Part shown: positions 1 to 10,308 of the stretch, in pieces
How the letters are laid out: each line of letters opens with the position of its first letter
How positions within the stretch are numbered: position 1 is the stretch's first letter
Assembly: GCF_900116105.1 (NCBI RefSeq)
Contig: NZ_FPAC01000001.1
Location: 858,862 to 922,861, forward strand
Reading direction: 5' to 3'
DNA: 64,000 nt
Source: Paenibacillus sp. 453mf
GTDB taxonomy: Bacteria; Bacillota; Bacilli; Paenibacillales; Paenibacillaceae
Position numbers and translations under genes: made by a program
Notes under the pieces: generated by a model
What the model saw: only the letters and a program-made list of their open reading frames with translations
What the model was told of the DNA's origin: nothing
The model's database searches: none

Positions 1-1050
1 AATGTCGATTATCGGACGGTAGAGCTGGACGGTCATATATATAGCGTGCACACGGTTCTATCCCAAGCTACAGGATGGTACTTAGTGGATTATATCCCTC
101 TAACGGATGTGCTTGCGCCGATTGAGAAGTCCAATCAGCTATTCTATGGGGCAGTAGGGACTTTACTGCTCATGAGCTTCTTGGCTGCTTACTTACTGTA
201 TGTACAAGTCCAAATCCCTGTCAAAAGTCTGATTCGAGGTTTTCAGCGACTTAAGATGGGGGACTATTCTGTTAGAGTGGTACCCAAGGGAAGGAATGAA
301 TTCAGCTTCCTGTCGGAACGCTTCAATTCCATGGTGGAGCAGATCCAGGAACTTTTTGAGAATGTATATCTTGAGCAAATTCAAGTAAAAGAAGCCAGGC
401 TGAAGCAGCTGCAGTCTCAGATTAACCCCCATTTTTTTTATAACTGCTTCTCCTTCATCACGAGTATGGCAAAGCTCGGTAAGATGGACGCGGTTGTGGC
501 CATGTCACATAATTTATCCCGTTACTACCGGTATACCACTCGGCAGGAGAAGGAGCTGGTTTCCCTCCGCGAGGAGCTGGAATTTGTAGTGGCTTACCTA
601 AAAATTCAGAAAATGCGTATGAACCGCCTTGATTATGTGATCGAGATTCCAGAGGAGATGCTGGACCAGTCAATTCCACCACTAGTTATTCAGCCGCTTG
701 TTGAGAATGCCGTCATTCACGGAATTGAACAGTCCCAGGATGCCGGATTCATACGAATAGAGGCTTGCCAGGATCCAAACGGGATGATGCGGATTGTAGT
801 TGAAGACGACGGACTCGGTATTACCGAGAGCAGACTTCAGGAATTGAGGAGCTGCCTTACGAAGGCCATGGATGAGAACTCAGGCTGCGGCTTGTGGAAT
901 GTGAATCAAAGAATGCAGTTAAGGTACGGAGATAGCAGTTATTTGTCTATCGATACATCGACGATGGGTGGGTTCAGGGCTAGCATTCAATGGGAGAATA
1001 CGAGTAGAAATGAAAGGAACGATCATAATCATGGACATCTTGTTGGTTGA
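1..1050 (+). CDS. Sensor histidine kinase, YesM type (5' end missing)
   Basis: The reading frame is open from base 1, so the N-terminal part lies outside the window; 349 residues remain. What is visible is the end of an extracellular sensor region, a membrane segment near fragment residues 50-70, a HAMP linker, the His_kinase block with the phospho-accepting histidine in QINPHFFYN (fragment residue 144) and an ATPase domain with NAVIHG, DDGLGI and GLWNV motifs. This is the layout of YesM-family kinases, which sense extracellular sugars and phosphorylate a YesN-type regulator. It overlaps the regulator start by 20 bases, so the pair is co-translated. The ligand is not known; the adjacent importer and beta-galactosidase suggest a galactoside. 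Confidence 0.93.
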   Translation, partial: NVDYRTVELDGHIYSVHTVLSQATGWYLVDYIPLTDVLAPIEKSNQLFYGAVGTLLLMSFLAAYLLYVQVQIPVKSLIRGFQRLKMGDYSVRVVPKGRNEFSFLSERFNSMVEQIQELFENVYLEQIQVKEARLKQLQSQINPHFFYNCFSFITSMAKLGKMDAVVAMSHNLSRYYRYTTRQEKELVSLREELEFVVAYLKIQKMRMNRLDYVIEIPEEMLDQSIPPLVIQPLVENAVIHGIEQSQDAGFIRIEACQDPNGMMRIVVEDDGLGITESRLQELRSCLTKAMDENSGCGLWNVNQRMQLRYGDSSYLSIDTSTMGGFRASIQWENTSRNERNDHNHGHLVG

Positions 1051-2653
1051 TGATGAAAGCTATGTAACAGAAAGTCTGGAGGCTACCATTCCATGGGAGA
1101 AGTTAGGCATAAGGCATGTGTACAGAACAGATTCGGCTGCAGCAGCGCTTCAGCTGCTTCAAAGCCATCCTGTAGATATATTGGTGACCGACATTCGAAT
1201 GCCTGGAATGGATGGTCTTGAGCTGATCGAGAAGGCTGGTGAAAAATGGCCAGAAATCCGATCTATTCTTCTAACAGGATATAGTGACTTTCAATATGCC
1301 AAAAAAGCAATTCAATTACAGGCTCAAGATTACATACTCAAGCCCGTAGACGATAAAGAATTTATCAAAAGTGTGAACCAAACGATTGAAGCCATCAAAG
1401 AAAGAGAAAAGGAAACAGATAAATACCATCAGCTCATGTATCAACGCAAATCCGATTATGTTCTGCTTCGAGAGAATATGCTGCAGGGACTGCTGCTTGG
1501 CACACCACATACCATGTCGCGAGTCAAGCAGCAGCTTCAGGATTATGAAATTCCTCTGCAGACAGATTTTGAATCCATCATGATATTGGTTCAGCTGAAT
1601 CAAGGATTTATGGATTTGGATTCCAAATCCCGGGTGCTCATTGAATATGCTATCGGTAATATTTCAGAAGAGATACTTGGCGCTAATTATAAAGTATGGC
1701 AAGGAAGAACACCCCATCACTGCCTGGCGGTACTGATCCAGACGGACAATGCTGCCGGCACAGAAATGAAAGATAGAGACAGGGGACAGCTTCACTCGCT
1801 CTTACGGACTTTTCAGGAGAATGTCAGACAGTATTTACACGGAGATATATCCGTTATTATAAGCTCTGGCTTTCAGTTTCCGAATGACGCCAGCTCGGTC
1901 TATCACCAAATGCTAAATTCGATGTATCTGGCAAGCACGGATGAAGGAGCAGCGGTTCTGTATTCTCCCGATGATCAGCATAGGGCTCTTTCAGGTACTA
2001 CAAAAGAAGTGTTCAATTTGCTGTACAAGCCACCGGTCCTTCAGCAGCTGCTTGAGCTCGGGCAATGGGGATCAGTCCGGGAGAGACTGTCCGAAGTATT
2101 TGATGTCATGGATCGACATCCGGTTTCCAGAGAGCATATGTATGAAATTTATCTGGCGATTATAAACGCCTGTTTGTATATCACACACCGGACGGATATC
2201 CGGATCAGCGAGCTGGATGTGCATGGCATGGAGCCCCATCACGTGGAGAGACTGATTCAGTACCCGGCAGAGCTTCGAAATTATACATTTCGGATTCTTG
2301 ACAAGCTGGAAGAGGATCAGCAGGATAAGCCCCCGTCCAAGGGGCATATTGTCAAGCAGGTCAAGGATATGGTCGCATCAGAGTATGGTTACGAACTGAC
2401 AGTGAAGATGATTGCAGACCGGGTCTTCCTGCATCCCGTATATTTGTCCAAGGTATTTAAGGCAGAGACGGGAGAGGGGTTAAGTGAATATCTCATCCGA
2501 ATCCGGCTTGAGAAGGCACTATACCTGCTCAAACATACCAATAAGAAAATTTACGAGATTACATCAGAACTGGGATACCAGAATCCGCAGTACTTTAGCA
2601 AGCTGTTTAAGAAGCATTTTGGAATGTCACCGAATGAATTTCGAGAGCAATAA
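1031..2653 (+). CDS. Response regulator, YesN type (receiver + AraC HTH)
   Basis: 540 residues. The start chosen is the ATG at 1031, giving MDILLVDDE, preceded by AAAGGA at 1013-1018; longer in-frame starts would prefix non-family sequence. The receiver domain covers about residues 1-120 with acidic pair D7/D8, phospho-acceptor D54 (VTDIRMPGMDG) and conserved lysine K104 (ILKPVDD). A poorly conserved middle region is followed by a C-terminal AraC double helix-turn-helix of about 100 residues. It should be phosphorylated by the upstream YesM-like kinase and activate the downstream importer genes. Its last codons and stop are duplicated in tandem just downstream. Confidence 0.95.
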   Translation: MDILLVDDESYVTESLEATIPWEKLGIRHVYRTDSAAAALQLLQSHPVDILVTDIRMPGMDGLELIEKAGEKWPEIRSILLTGYSDFQYAKKAIQLQAQDYILKPVDDKEFIKSVNQTIEAIKEREKETDKYHQLMYQRKSDYVLLRENMLQGLLLGTPHTMSRVKQQLQDYEIPLQTDFESIMILVQLNQGFMDLDSKSRVLIEYAIGNISEEILGANYKVWQGRTPHHCLAVLIQTDNAAGTEMKDRDRGQLHSLLRTFQENVRQYLHGDISVIISSGFQFPNDASSVYHQMLNSMYLASTDEGAAVLYSPDDQHRALSGTTKEVFNLLYKPPVLQQLLELGQWGSVRERLSEVFDVMDRHPVSREHMYEIYLAIINACLYITHRTDIRISELDVHGMEPHHVERLIQYPAELRNYTFRILDKLEEDQQDKPPSKGHIVKQVKDMVASEYGYELTVKMIADRVFLHPVYLSKVFKAETGEGLSEYLIRIRLEKALYLLKHTNKKIYEITSELGYQNPQYFSKLFKKHFGMSPNEFREQ

Positions 2654-2684
2654 GTGTCGCCGAATGAATTTCAAGAGCAATAAG
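2625..2684 (+). repeat. Tandem 30-bp duplication at the 3' end of the response regulator gene
   Basis: Bases 2625-2654 and 2655-2684 are two directly adjacent 30-base copies differing at two positions. The first copy encodes the last residues (SPNEFREQ) and stop of the regulator; the second repeats them, including the stop, after the real stop codon. It is a recent slippage or unequal-crossover duplication that leaves the protein intact. Confidence 0.9.
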
Positions 2685-2785
2685 TTGAAAAAGGTGCAGA
2701 AACCTTAATTTAGTATCATAGGAAAAAAGACCGACACCTCTCATAATAAAAGTGTAAGGATCAAGTTCTTTAAGGGGGAACTCAA

Positions 2786-4474
2786 ATGGGGTTTAGATGG
2801 AAAAGATCATCACTTTCAGTTCTTGCAGTAACCATGGTAGCTAGTGTCGGTCTCATGGGCTGTTCCGGGCGGGGAGCGGAGAGCGCAAACGAAAGCGCAA
2901 CAGCGCCGGTCACTACTGAAAACGTATACAAAGAAAAGTATGATCCGGAAGTAACGATATCCACCGTGTGGGGAATTGATCCGGCCGTGACGTTCAAGAA
3001 TGGTGAAACCATTGAGAACAGCGTAGCAACCCAATGGGCAAAAGAAAAATTCGGCATCAATATTAATTCACTCTGGTCCGTAACTGATACGAATGGGGCA
3101 TTCGCCACAAAAGTAAGATTGTCGATGTCTTCAAGACAAGACATGCCGGATATATTAACGATTGGCGCTGACCAGACGCAGCTGGTTCAAGACTTAATTG
3201 AATCTGGAATCTATGGTGAGGTTGGCGAGTTGTTCGATAAGTATGCTTCAGATACATGGAAGGAAGCAATGAATATTGATCCTACCGTTTGGAATGCCTA
3301 TACGCGTGACGGCAAGAAGATGGGGATCCCGGTCCTCGATTATGCATACAACAATGACTATCTCCTGTGGATTAGACAGGATTGGCTCGATAAGCTGAAT
3401 CTGCAGGCACCGAGCACAATGAATGAGCTGGAAACGGTTATGGAAGCTTTCAAGAATAACAATCCTAGCGGGCTGTCTCCGGATAAAGTAACGCCGCTTA
3501 GTATTGGAATCAAGAATTCAATGAACACATGGATGGCTGATCCATCCTGGATCTTCGGTGCCTATGGCACGATTCCACAGCAGTGGAACATTGGCGAGGA
3601 GGGTAAGCTGGAATACGGCTCTGTTCATCCAGGTATGAAGCAAGGACTTAAGAAGCTGAGTGAATGGTTTGACAAAGGCTACATTCCTCAGGAGGTCGCT
3701 CTGTGGGATGAGAACAAGACCGCTGAGCCAGCAGTTGCAGGAACCGCCGGAATCATTCCAGGTCCATACTGGATGAGTGGATGGCCGCTTGTTGATACCG
3801 TCAAGAACGATCCTGAGGCCGTGTGGAAGCCGTACCCGATCCCTACTGGTGAAGATGGAACCGCGATGCGTCATGGAACTCATTTCTCTAACGGAGTAAC
3901 GCTGATTAAGAAAGACATGGAGCATCCTGAGGCATTCTTTACTTATCAGAATTATTTGTTTGACAACTTTGCAGATCCTGCTGCTGGAAGTGAGCATGAT
4001 TTTGGCTTGTTTGATGGCTATGACTATCAGCTGGACGCAGACGGCAACCAAGTGAGGTACGATGAGATTGAAGGCGGATATGTAAATGTGCTTCGCTATC
4101 TCCTGGTCAGAGACGGAGCCAGAATACCAGATGCACAGATGAAGGCGCTGCTTAATTTGGCCGATGGCAAAGAAGCCGAGACAAGACTTGAGCGTGAGGT
4201 ACAAGCGAACTACGGACTGGAAACTCCGCAAGCAGCTAAGGTCCTTATGTCGCAGGAGGATATTTCCTTTAAGGATATGTTCACGGGCCCTCCGACAGAA
4301 ACGATGAAATCGAAGCTCGATTATCTGAACAAAATAGAAAACCAAACGTTTAACGAAATCATTTATGGTAATAAGCTAGTTGATTCATTTGATACGTTTG
4401 TTGAAACGTGGAAATCCGGTGGTGGAGATCAAATCACCCAAGAAGTGAATGAATGGTATGACAGCGTAAAATAA
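2786..4474 (+). CDS. Extracellular solute-binding lipoprotein of a sugar ABC importer
   Basis: 562 residues with a lipoprotein signal: basic MGFRWKR, hydrophobic stretch and lipobox LMGC with the lipidated cysteine near residue 26. The mature part is a family 1 type solute-binding protein of the large (about 550 residue) LipO/YtcQ kind used with YtcP/LplB permeases. RBS AAGGGGGAA lies 7 bases before the ATG. It binds an oligosaccharide outside the cell and delivers it to the permeases encoded downstream. No ATPase gene is nearby, so a shared MsmX-like ATPase elsewhere probably drives transport (inference from related systems). Confidence 0.93.
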   Translation: MGFRWKRSSLSVLAVTMVASVGLMGCSGRGAESANESATAPVTTENVYKEKYDPEVTISTVWGIDPAVTFKNGETIENSVATQWAKEKFGININSLWSVTDTNGAFATKVRLSMSSRQDMPDILTIGADQTQLVQDLIESGIYGEVGELFDKYASDTWKEAMNIDPTVWNAYTRDGKKMGIPVLDYAYNNDYLLWIRQDWLDKLNLQAPSTMNELETVMEAFKNNNPSGLSPDKVTPLSIGIKNSMNTWMADPSWIFGAYGTIPQQWNIGEEGKLEYGSVHPGMKQGLKKLSEWFDKGYIPQEVALWDENKTAEPAVAGTAGIIPGPYWMSGWPLVDTVKNDPEAVWKPYPIPTGEDGTAMRHGTHFSNGVTLIKKDMEHPEAFFTYQNYLFDNFADPAAGSEHDFGLFDGYDYQLDADGNQVRYDEIEGGYVNVLRYLLVRDGARIPDAQMKALLNLADGKEAETRLEREVQANYGLETPQAAKVLMSQEDISFKDMFTGPPTETMKSKLDYLNKIENQTFNEIIYGNKLVDSFDTFVETWKSGGGDQITQEVNEWYDSVK

Positions 4475-4487
4475 GGCATGGCAACGA

Positions 4488-4519
4488 AAAAGCAGCATGC
4501 AATCATGTATGCTGCTTTT
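4488..4519 (+). terminator. Hairpin between binding protein and permease genes
   Basis: An 11-bp perfect stem (AAAAGCAGCAT at 4488-4498 with its complement at 4509-4519) and 10-base loop, ending in TTTT. It sits in the 100-base gap between the lipoprotein and first permease. It likely terminates part of the transcripts or protects the 3' end, giving more binding protein than permease. Confidence 0.75.
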
Positions 4520-4575
4520 CTATACCTTATTTCTAGAGAAAGAATCCATTGTGATTGAAAATAGGAGGTACTAGG

Positions 4576-5466
4576 ATGAGAACACTCAAAAAGACATGGC
4601 CATTCCATATCATGCTGCTGCCTGCAATGGTATTTCTATTCCTGTTCAGTTATTTGCCCATGGCCGGAATTGTCATGGCATTTCAGGATTATAAACCGTG
4701 GCTCGGAATTGCTGGCTCCGAATGGGTTGGACTGGATAATTTCCGCTACCTTTTTGAGCGGGAAGACAGTATGCAGGTCATTTGGAACACTGTAATTATT
4801 GCGGTAGCCAAGATGATCTTCAATCTGCTTGTTCCGTTTGTATTTGCCATACTGCTTAACGAAGTACGAAAAGTAGGGCTTCAGCGCTCAATTCAGACAT
4901 TGGTGTACTTGCCTCACTTCTTATCATGGGTAATTCTTGGCGGCATCTTGGTGGATCTGCTCGCTCCCGCAGGGCTGTTCAATCGCGCGCTTGGAGCCTT
5001 CGGCATCGATCCGATCCTGTTCCTTGGAGACAACAACTGGTTCCGATTGACGGTTATCATATCCGACGTATGGAAAGAGTTCGGATATAATACGATTATT
5101 TTCCTGGCGGCACTAGCCGGGATTAATCCCGCACTTTATGAAGCTGCAGAGATGGACGGTGCAAGCCGATTTAAGCAGACGATGCATATTACGGTGCCTT
5201 CACTTATTCCAATCACGGTTGTTGTCGGGACACTTGCGCTCGGGAATGTTCTGAATGCAGGCTTCGACCAGATCTTTAACTTATACAATCCCCTCGTATA
5301 TGAAACGGGAGATATTATCGACACCTTTGTCTATAGAACAGCGATACTTAATGGAGAGATGGGCTTTGGTACTGCGATTGGACTGTTCAAATCGGTCATC
5401 AGTATGGTGCTGATTCTCATATCCTATCGACTTGCTTACAAGTGGGCCGGTTATCGTATCTTCTAG
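4576..5466 (+). CDS. Sugar ABC transporter permease, LplB type
   Basis: 296 residues, about six membrane segments. The ATG at 4576 has AGGAGGT 6 bases upstream, which decides it over the in-frame TTG at 4555. The binding-protein-dependent permease loop is visible around EAAEMDGASRFKQ, the EAA motif that docks the ATPase. It forms a heterodimer with the next gene product and imports the oligosaccharide captured by the lipoprotein encoded upstream. The sequence is typical of the polysaccharide permease family that accompanies YesM/YesN regulators. Confidence 0.94.
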   Translation: MRTLKKTWPFHIMLLPAMVFLFLFSYLPMAGIVMAFQDYKPWLGIAGSEWVGLDNFRYLFEREDSMQVIWNTVIIAVAKMIFNLLVPFVFAILLNEVRKVGLQRSIQTLVYLPHFLSWVILGGILVDLLAPAGLFNRALGAFGIDPILFLGDNNWFRLTVIISDVWKEFGYNTIIFLAALAGINPALYEAAEMDGASRFKQTMHITVPSLIPITVVVGTLALGNVLNAGFDQIFNLYNPLVYETGDIIDTFVYRTAILNGEMGFGTAIGLFKSVISMVLILISYRLAYKWAGYRIF

Positions 5467-5500
5467 AGGATTATATTAACCTGAGAGTGGGGGAGAAACC

Positions 5501-6379
5501 ATGTATCACAAAACAAGATCATACCGCATATTCACTGCGTTCAATAACCTGTTTCTGATATTGCTTGCCATACTTTGCATCATACCACTGATCCATGTCC
5601 TTGCCGTATCGTTTAGCAGCAAAGCAGCGGCTGATGCCAATCTGGTCTCACTGATTCCGATCGATTTTTCACTAGAGGCTTACAAAAAAACGATTAACAA
5701 TCCGGCCTTCCTACATTCGATCTGGGTATCCGTGCTGAGAACCGTCATTGGTACGGCGATCACATTAATTGTGACTTTTCTCGCTGCCTATCCGTTGTCC
5801 AAAGAAAACTCGGCATTTAAAGGCAGAACGCTGTACTCCTGGATCTTTGTGTTCAGCATGATCTTTAATGGAGGGCTTGTTCCTTTCTATGAAGTCATTC
5901 AAACGCTTCGTCTTATTGATACGTTCTGGGTACTGGTGCTTCCTTCGGCAGTGAACACATTTCTGGTCATCTTGATGCTGAATTTCTTCAGAGGGATCCC
6001 GAAGGAGCTGGAAGAAGCATCACTGATTGACGGAGCGGGCCATTTCAGAACCTTATTTTCGATTTACCTGCCGATATCGCTGCCATCGATAGCTACGATC
6101 AGCTTGTTCAGTATGGTATTTCATTGGAATTCATGGTTTGACGGTTTGCTGTATTTGAATGATTCCGGCGACTTTCCGCTTGCAACCTTTCTCCAAACTG
6201 TCATTATTCAGCGGGATATGAGCACGATGAGCATGAATCCGCAGGAGATGGAATTGATCAGCCAAACGACGGTGAAATCTGCACAGATCTTTATAGGTGC
6301 GGCTCCAATTCTGCTTGTGTATCCTTTCCTGCAAAAATATTTCGTTAAAGGCATGACCGTTGGTTCTGTAAAAGGTTAG
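5501..6379 (+). CDS. Sugar ABC transporter permease, YtcP/LplC type
   Basis: 292 residues with six predicted membrane segments and the EAA-like loop EEASLIDGAGHFRT. The start ATG at 5501 follows GTGGGGGAGAAACC. It ends with the family-typical KGMTVGSVKG tail. It is the second half of the permease pair, 34 bases downstream of the first, and completes the importer except for the ATPase, which is absent here and is usually supplied by a multi-system ATPase. Confidence 0.94.
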   Translation: MYHKTRSYRIFTAFNNLFLILLAILCIIPLIHVLAVSFSSKAAADANLVSLIPIDFSLEAYKKTINNPAFLHSIWVSVLRTVIGTAITLIVTFLAAYPLSKENSAFKGRTLYSWIFVFSMIFNGGLVPFYEVIQTLRLIDTFWVLVLPSAVNTFLVILMLNFFRGIPKELEEASLIDGAGHFRTLFSIYLPISLPSIATISLFSMVFHWNSWFDGLLYLNDSGDFPLATFLQTVIIQRDMSTMSMNPQEMELISQTTVKSAQIFIGAAPILLVYPFLQKYFVKGMTVGSVKG

Positions 6380-6505
6380 GTTTATAGATAGTGGATCGAC
6401 CTCTATCAGCTAGTAAATGAGGTCTAGCGGCCAAAGTTCACTAAGAAACTCGCACTGAACGAAAGTTGTTTGTACCTGCTTCAAAGTGTAAGATTAAGTA
6501 CAAGG

Positions 6506-6520
6506 ATGTAATCGTTTCCA
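6506..6520 (+). promoter_or_regulatory. cre site (CcpA operator) before GH42 gene
   Basis: ATGTAATCGTTTCCA agrees with the WTGNAANCGNWWNCA catabolite-responsive element at every fixed position. It lies 44-58 bases before the beta-galactosidase start, so it would place the gene under CcpA carbon catabolite repression. The call is by consensus match only. Confidence 0.75.
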
Positions 6521-6563
6521 AATGAGAGGGAAAACCGATTCGATAGAGAGGGAGTGGGCTTGT

Positions 6564-8651
6564 ATGAATTTGAAATATTCACCGTTATTTGCGAAAGCAC
6601 CTGTAATGCTGCATGGTGCGGACTACAACCCGGAGCAGTGGCTTCGATATCCGGAAGTGTTGAAAGAAGATATCCGGCTGATGAAGCTTGCCAAATGTAA
6701 TGTGATGTCTGTAGGTATCTTCTCCTGGGTAGCTCTGGAGCCGGAAGAAGGCGTATTTACCTTTGAATGGCTTGACCTGATTTTGGACACCTTTGCCGAG
6801 AACGGTATATATGCACTGCTGGCTACGCCAAGTGGTGCAAGACCAGCCTGGATGTCACAGCAATATCCGGAAGTGCTGAGGGTCGGAAGGAATCGAGTGC
6901 GTAATCTTCACGGCTTCCGTCATAATCACTGTTATTCCTCTCCGGTATACAGAGAAAAGGTACATACGATGAACAGCAAGCTTGCTGAGCGTTATGCTCA
7001 TCATCCTGCAATCATCGGCTGGCATATTTCGAACGAGCTTGGCGGAGACTGCCATTGTGAATATTGTCAGGCAGGATTTCGGGAATGGGTCAAAGCGAAG
7101 TACGGAACTCTAGACGAGCTGAACCATGCCTGGTGGACAACCTTTTGGAGCCATACGTATACGAGCTGGGATCAGATTGAATCACCGGCACCGCATGGTG
7201 AGACTCAAGTACATGCGATGAATCTCGATTGGAAACGATATGTTACCGACCGGACGCTTGATTTCCTGCAGCACGAGCTGGCGCCACTCAAAGAAGCGAA
7301 TCCCGAGCTTCCAGCAACGACCAATTTCATGAGCTACTTTGATGGTCTTGACTACTGGAAATTTGCTGATGTGCTGGATGTATTATCATGGGATAGTTAT
7401 CCAACCTGGCATGATGCCCAGGATGACAGCCATCAGGCAATGACCGTTGCACTTATGCATGATATTGTTCGCTCCATTAAAGGCGGTAAACCTTTTATGC
7501 TGATGGAAAGCACGCCAAGCATGACGAACTGGCAGGAGGTCAGCAAGCTGAAGAAGCCGGGAATGCACCTTCTGTCTTCCCTTCAGGCAGTGGCGCACGG
7601 TTCAGATACGGTTCAGTATTTTCAGTGGCGCAAGAGCCGGGGCTCCAGTGAGAAGCTGCATGGAGCTGTCGTCGATCATGTAGGCAGTGAACATACTCGT
7701 GTATTCAAGGAAGTAACAGAGGTCGGGGAGGCATTAACCGGTCTCGAAGAGGTTATAGGTACAAGTGTTCCTGCGGAAGTGGGGATCATCTTTGACTGGG
7801 AGAATAGGTGGGCAATCCATGATTCGCAAGGACCTCGTAATGTAGGAATGAAATACGATGAGACGGTTCAGTCTCACTACAAGACATTTTGGGAAAAGGG
7901 AATCTCAGTAGATATGATCAACATGGATGCTGACTTTGCCAAATACAAACTGCTCATAGCTCCTATGCTGTATATGGTAAGACCTGGTGTTGGTGAACGT
8001 ATTGAGGCGTTCGTTCGGAACGGCGGAACCTTCGTTGCCACCTACTGGTCGGGAATTGTAGACGAGAATGATCTCTGTTTCCTTGGGGGCTTCCCTGGAC
8101 CGCTGCGCAAGACGCTCGGCATCTGGTCAGAGGAAATTGACGGTCTGCATGACGGGCAGATGAACAAGGTCGCAGCCCTTGAGGACAATGCACTCGGTTT
8201 AACCGGAGCCTATGAGGCGATAGAGTTGTGCGATCTCATTCATCTGGAGACAGCGACCGCAATTGCGGCATATGACAGTGATTTTTATCAGGGACGTGCT
8301 GCTCTTACCGTAAATGCACTCGGATCAGGCAAAGCTTATTATATTGCTTCACGTAATACTTCTCCATTCCATCAGGATTTCTACAATCAAGTGATTACAG
8401 AGCTTGGCATCACCCAGGCGATCAGTGGGGATTACCCTCAAGGCGTAACAGCGCATGTTAGAACAGATGGTCAGACGGACTATGTCTTCCTGCAGAACTA
8501 CACCGATGAGATACAGTTTATGCCTTTGGATGATCGTTCCTATACGGAGATCGGCACTTCATTGACCGGAACAGAAGGAGAGGACACTTTTACAGAAGGG
8601 ATCAAATTAGCCCCTTATGGGATTCGTATTCTGAAACGCCCTTCACGGTAA
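6564..8651 (+). CDS. GH42 beta-galactosidase
   Basis: 695 residues; ATG 6564 is preferred over ATG 6522 because it has an AGAGGGAG site about 9 bases upstream and gives the family-typical short N-terminus before HGADYNPEQW. The acid/base glutamate is E158 in SNELGGD and the nucleophile E315 in LMESTPS. Zinc cysteines of the GH42 trimer are present as C123, C163, C165 and C168. It hydrolyses terminal beta-galactosides in the cytoplasm (no signal peptide), fitting the importer upstream. A cre site lies just upstream. A second GH42 paralogue is at 48340-50367. Confidence 0.96.
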   Translation: MNLKYSPLFAKAPVMLHGADYNPEQWLRYPEVLKEDIRLMKLAKCNVMSVGIFSWVALEPEEGVFTFEWLDLILDTFAENGIYALLATPSGARPAWMSQQYPEVLRVGRNRVRNLHGFRHNHCYSSPVYREKVHTMNSKLAERYAHHPAIIGWHISNELGGDCHCEYCQAGFREWVKAKYGTLDELNHAWWTTFWSHTYTSWDQIESPAPHGETQVHAMNLDWKRYVTDRTLDFLQHELAPLKEANPELPATTNFMSYFDGLDYWKFADVLDVLSWDSYPTWHDAQDDSHQAMTVALMHDIVRSIKGGKPFMLMESTPSMTNWQEVSKLKKPGMHLLSSLQAVAHGSDTVQYFQWRKSRGSSEKLHGAVVDHVGSEHTRVFKEVTEVGEALTGLEEVIGTSVPAEVGIIFDWENRWAIHDSQGPRNVGMKYDETVQSHYKTFWEKGISVDMINMDADFAKYKLLIAPMLYMVRPGVGERIEAFVRNGGTFVATYWSGIVDENDLCFLGGFPGPLRKTLGIWSEEIDGLHDGQMNKVAALEDNALGLTGAYEAIELCDLIHLETATAIAAYDSDFYQGRAALTVNALGSGKAYYIASRNTSPFHQDFYNQVITELGITQAISGDYPQGVTAHVRTDGQTDYVFLQNYTDEIQFMPLDDRSYTEIGTSLTGTEGEDTFTEGIKLAPYGIRILKRPSR

Positions 8652-8830
8652 ATAGATTAAATTGATTGTTTAATGGTAATAAGGCTCTTCTAACGTATGG
8701 TACTTACTTCATCTTGTAAGCTGCTGTCGAAGGAGAGTCTTTTTTATGTAAGGATAGAAGGAAAAGCAGGGGTGTGTCTCGAAATCACAGTTTATAAATG
8801 CTTTGACTACATCTCACGGGAGGGACCCGC

Positions 8831-10264
8831 ATGATACAGCGCAATCTTGACGGAAACAGCATCATTATTCGACTTGAAATGAAGACAAAGACCATTAATT
8901 TTGGAGAAGTGGCATCTGCAATCTCTCAGGCTGGAGGAGATATTGTTGCCATTGACGTAATCTCAACAAACCAGGATATCACCGTTCGAGATTTGACAGT
9001 TGCGGCTGCTCATGCAGATGATAACAAAAAGATTGTAGAGGCGGTCCGAAATCTTAATGGAGTATCCATTATCAACGTATCTGACCGTACCTTCCTGCTG
9101 CATTTGGGCGGAAAAATTGAAATCGCTCCCAAAACACCGATTAACAATCGGGAGGATTTGTCCAGAGTGTACACGCCGGACGTGGCCAGAGTATGTAACG
9201 CGATTGCAGAGGAGCCGCAGAAGGCTTATTCATTAACGATTAAACGAAATACGGTAGCTGTTGTATCTGATGGAAGTGCTGTGCTCGGTCTTGGTAATAT
9301 TGGCCCAAGAGCTGCCATGCCTGTAATGGAAGGTAAAGCGATGCTGTTTAAACAGCTTGCGGGTGTAGATGCTTTTCCAATCTGCCTTGAAACCCAGGAT
9401 ACAGAAGAGATTATTCGTACAATCAAAGCGATATCGCCAGCTTTTGGCGGTATTAATCTTGAAGATATCTCCTCACCTCGGTGCTTCGAGATTGAACGAA
9501 GACTGAATGAGGAGCTTGACATTCCTGTATTTCATGATGATCAGCATGGTACAGCGGTCGTATTATATGCCGGGCTGATTAACGCACTGAAGCTGGTTGG
9601 CAAGTCGATAGAGAACACAAAGATTGTCGTATGCGGTATTGGAGCCGCAGGGGTTGCCTGCAGTAATATTCTGTTGTCTGCGGGCGCTCGGAATCTGATC
9701 GGAGTGGATCGAGAGGGAGCTCTCGTGAAGACGGAAACGTATGATAATCCGATCTGGCAGGATTATGCCGGGCGAACGAATCCACATCTTCAGACAGGCT
9801 CACTTCATGAGGTTATTAAGGACGCGGACATTTTCATTGGTCTCTCCAGAGGGAATCTGCTTACTAGAGAGCATATCAAGACGATGGCGAAGGACCCAAT
9901 TGTATTTGCTATGGCCAATCCGGTACCCGAAATTATGCCGAGTGAAGTAGAAGATATTGTGGCGGTCATGGCTACAGGAAGATCCGATTATCCGAACCAA
10001 ATTAATAATGTCTTATGCTTTCCAGGGATGTTCCGTGCTGCACTGGACTGCAGAGCTATTGAGATTAATGAAGCGATGAAACTTGCTGCTGCTACAGCCA
10101 TTGCTTCATCCATATCGGATGAGGAGCGGACAAAGTATTATATTATTCCCAGTGTCTTTAATGATCGAGTCGTCAAATCCATTCGTGAGAAGGTCGTTGA
10201 GGCAGCGCTGCAAACCGGAGTAGCAAGAAGAGTGCCGAGGAAGAGCAGCGACATTTCCGGGTAA
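8831..10264 (+). CDS. NAD(P)-dependent malic enzyme with N-terminal ACT domain
   Basis: 477 residues, start ATG 8831 after GGGAGG. Residues about 8-85 look like an ACT regulatory domain; the rest is malic enzyme, with the N-terminal domain motif YTPDVARVC, the metal/substrate motif [11 protein letters not shown] and a Rossmann dinucleotide site [13 protein letters not shown]. It oxidatively decarboxylates L-malate to pyruvate with NAD or NADP. The ACT domain suggests allosteric control by a small ligand, unidentified here. It is monocistronic, bounded by terminators downstream. Confidence 0.95.
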   Translation: MIQRNLDGNSIIIRLEMKTKTINFGEVASAISQAGGDIVAIDVISTNQDITVRDLTVAAAHADDNKKIVEAVRNLNGVSIINVSDRTFLLHLGGKIEIAPKTPINNREDLSRVYTPDVARVCNAIAEEPQKAYSLTIKRNTVAVVSDGSAVLGLGNIGPRAAMPVMEGKAMLFKQLAGVDAFPICLETQDTEEIIRTIKAISPAFGGINLEDISSPRCFEIERRLNEELDIPVFHDDQHGTAVVLYAGLINALKLVGKSIENTKIVVCGIGAAGVACSNILLSAGARNLIGVDREGALVKTETYDNPIWQDYAGRTNPHLQTGSLHEVIKDADIFIGLSRGNLLTREHIKTMAKDPIVFAMANPVPEIMPSEVEDIVAVMATGRSDYPNQINNVLCFPGMFRAALDCRAIEINEAMKLAAATAIASSISDEERTKYYIIPSVFNDRVVKSIREKVVEAALQTGVARRVPRKSSDISG

Positions 10265-10308
10265 TCGATCCGTTTGCGCCAGTTATCAACACTGAACATA
10301 TAAGTAAG

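Noticed and set aside
8681..8746. Hairpin AAGGCTCTTC / GAAGGAGAGTCTT with T-run after GH42 gene
   Set aside because: The stem needs bulges and a loop of about 40 bases; it may be the operon terminator but pairing is too poor to call.
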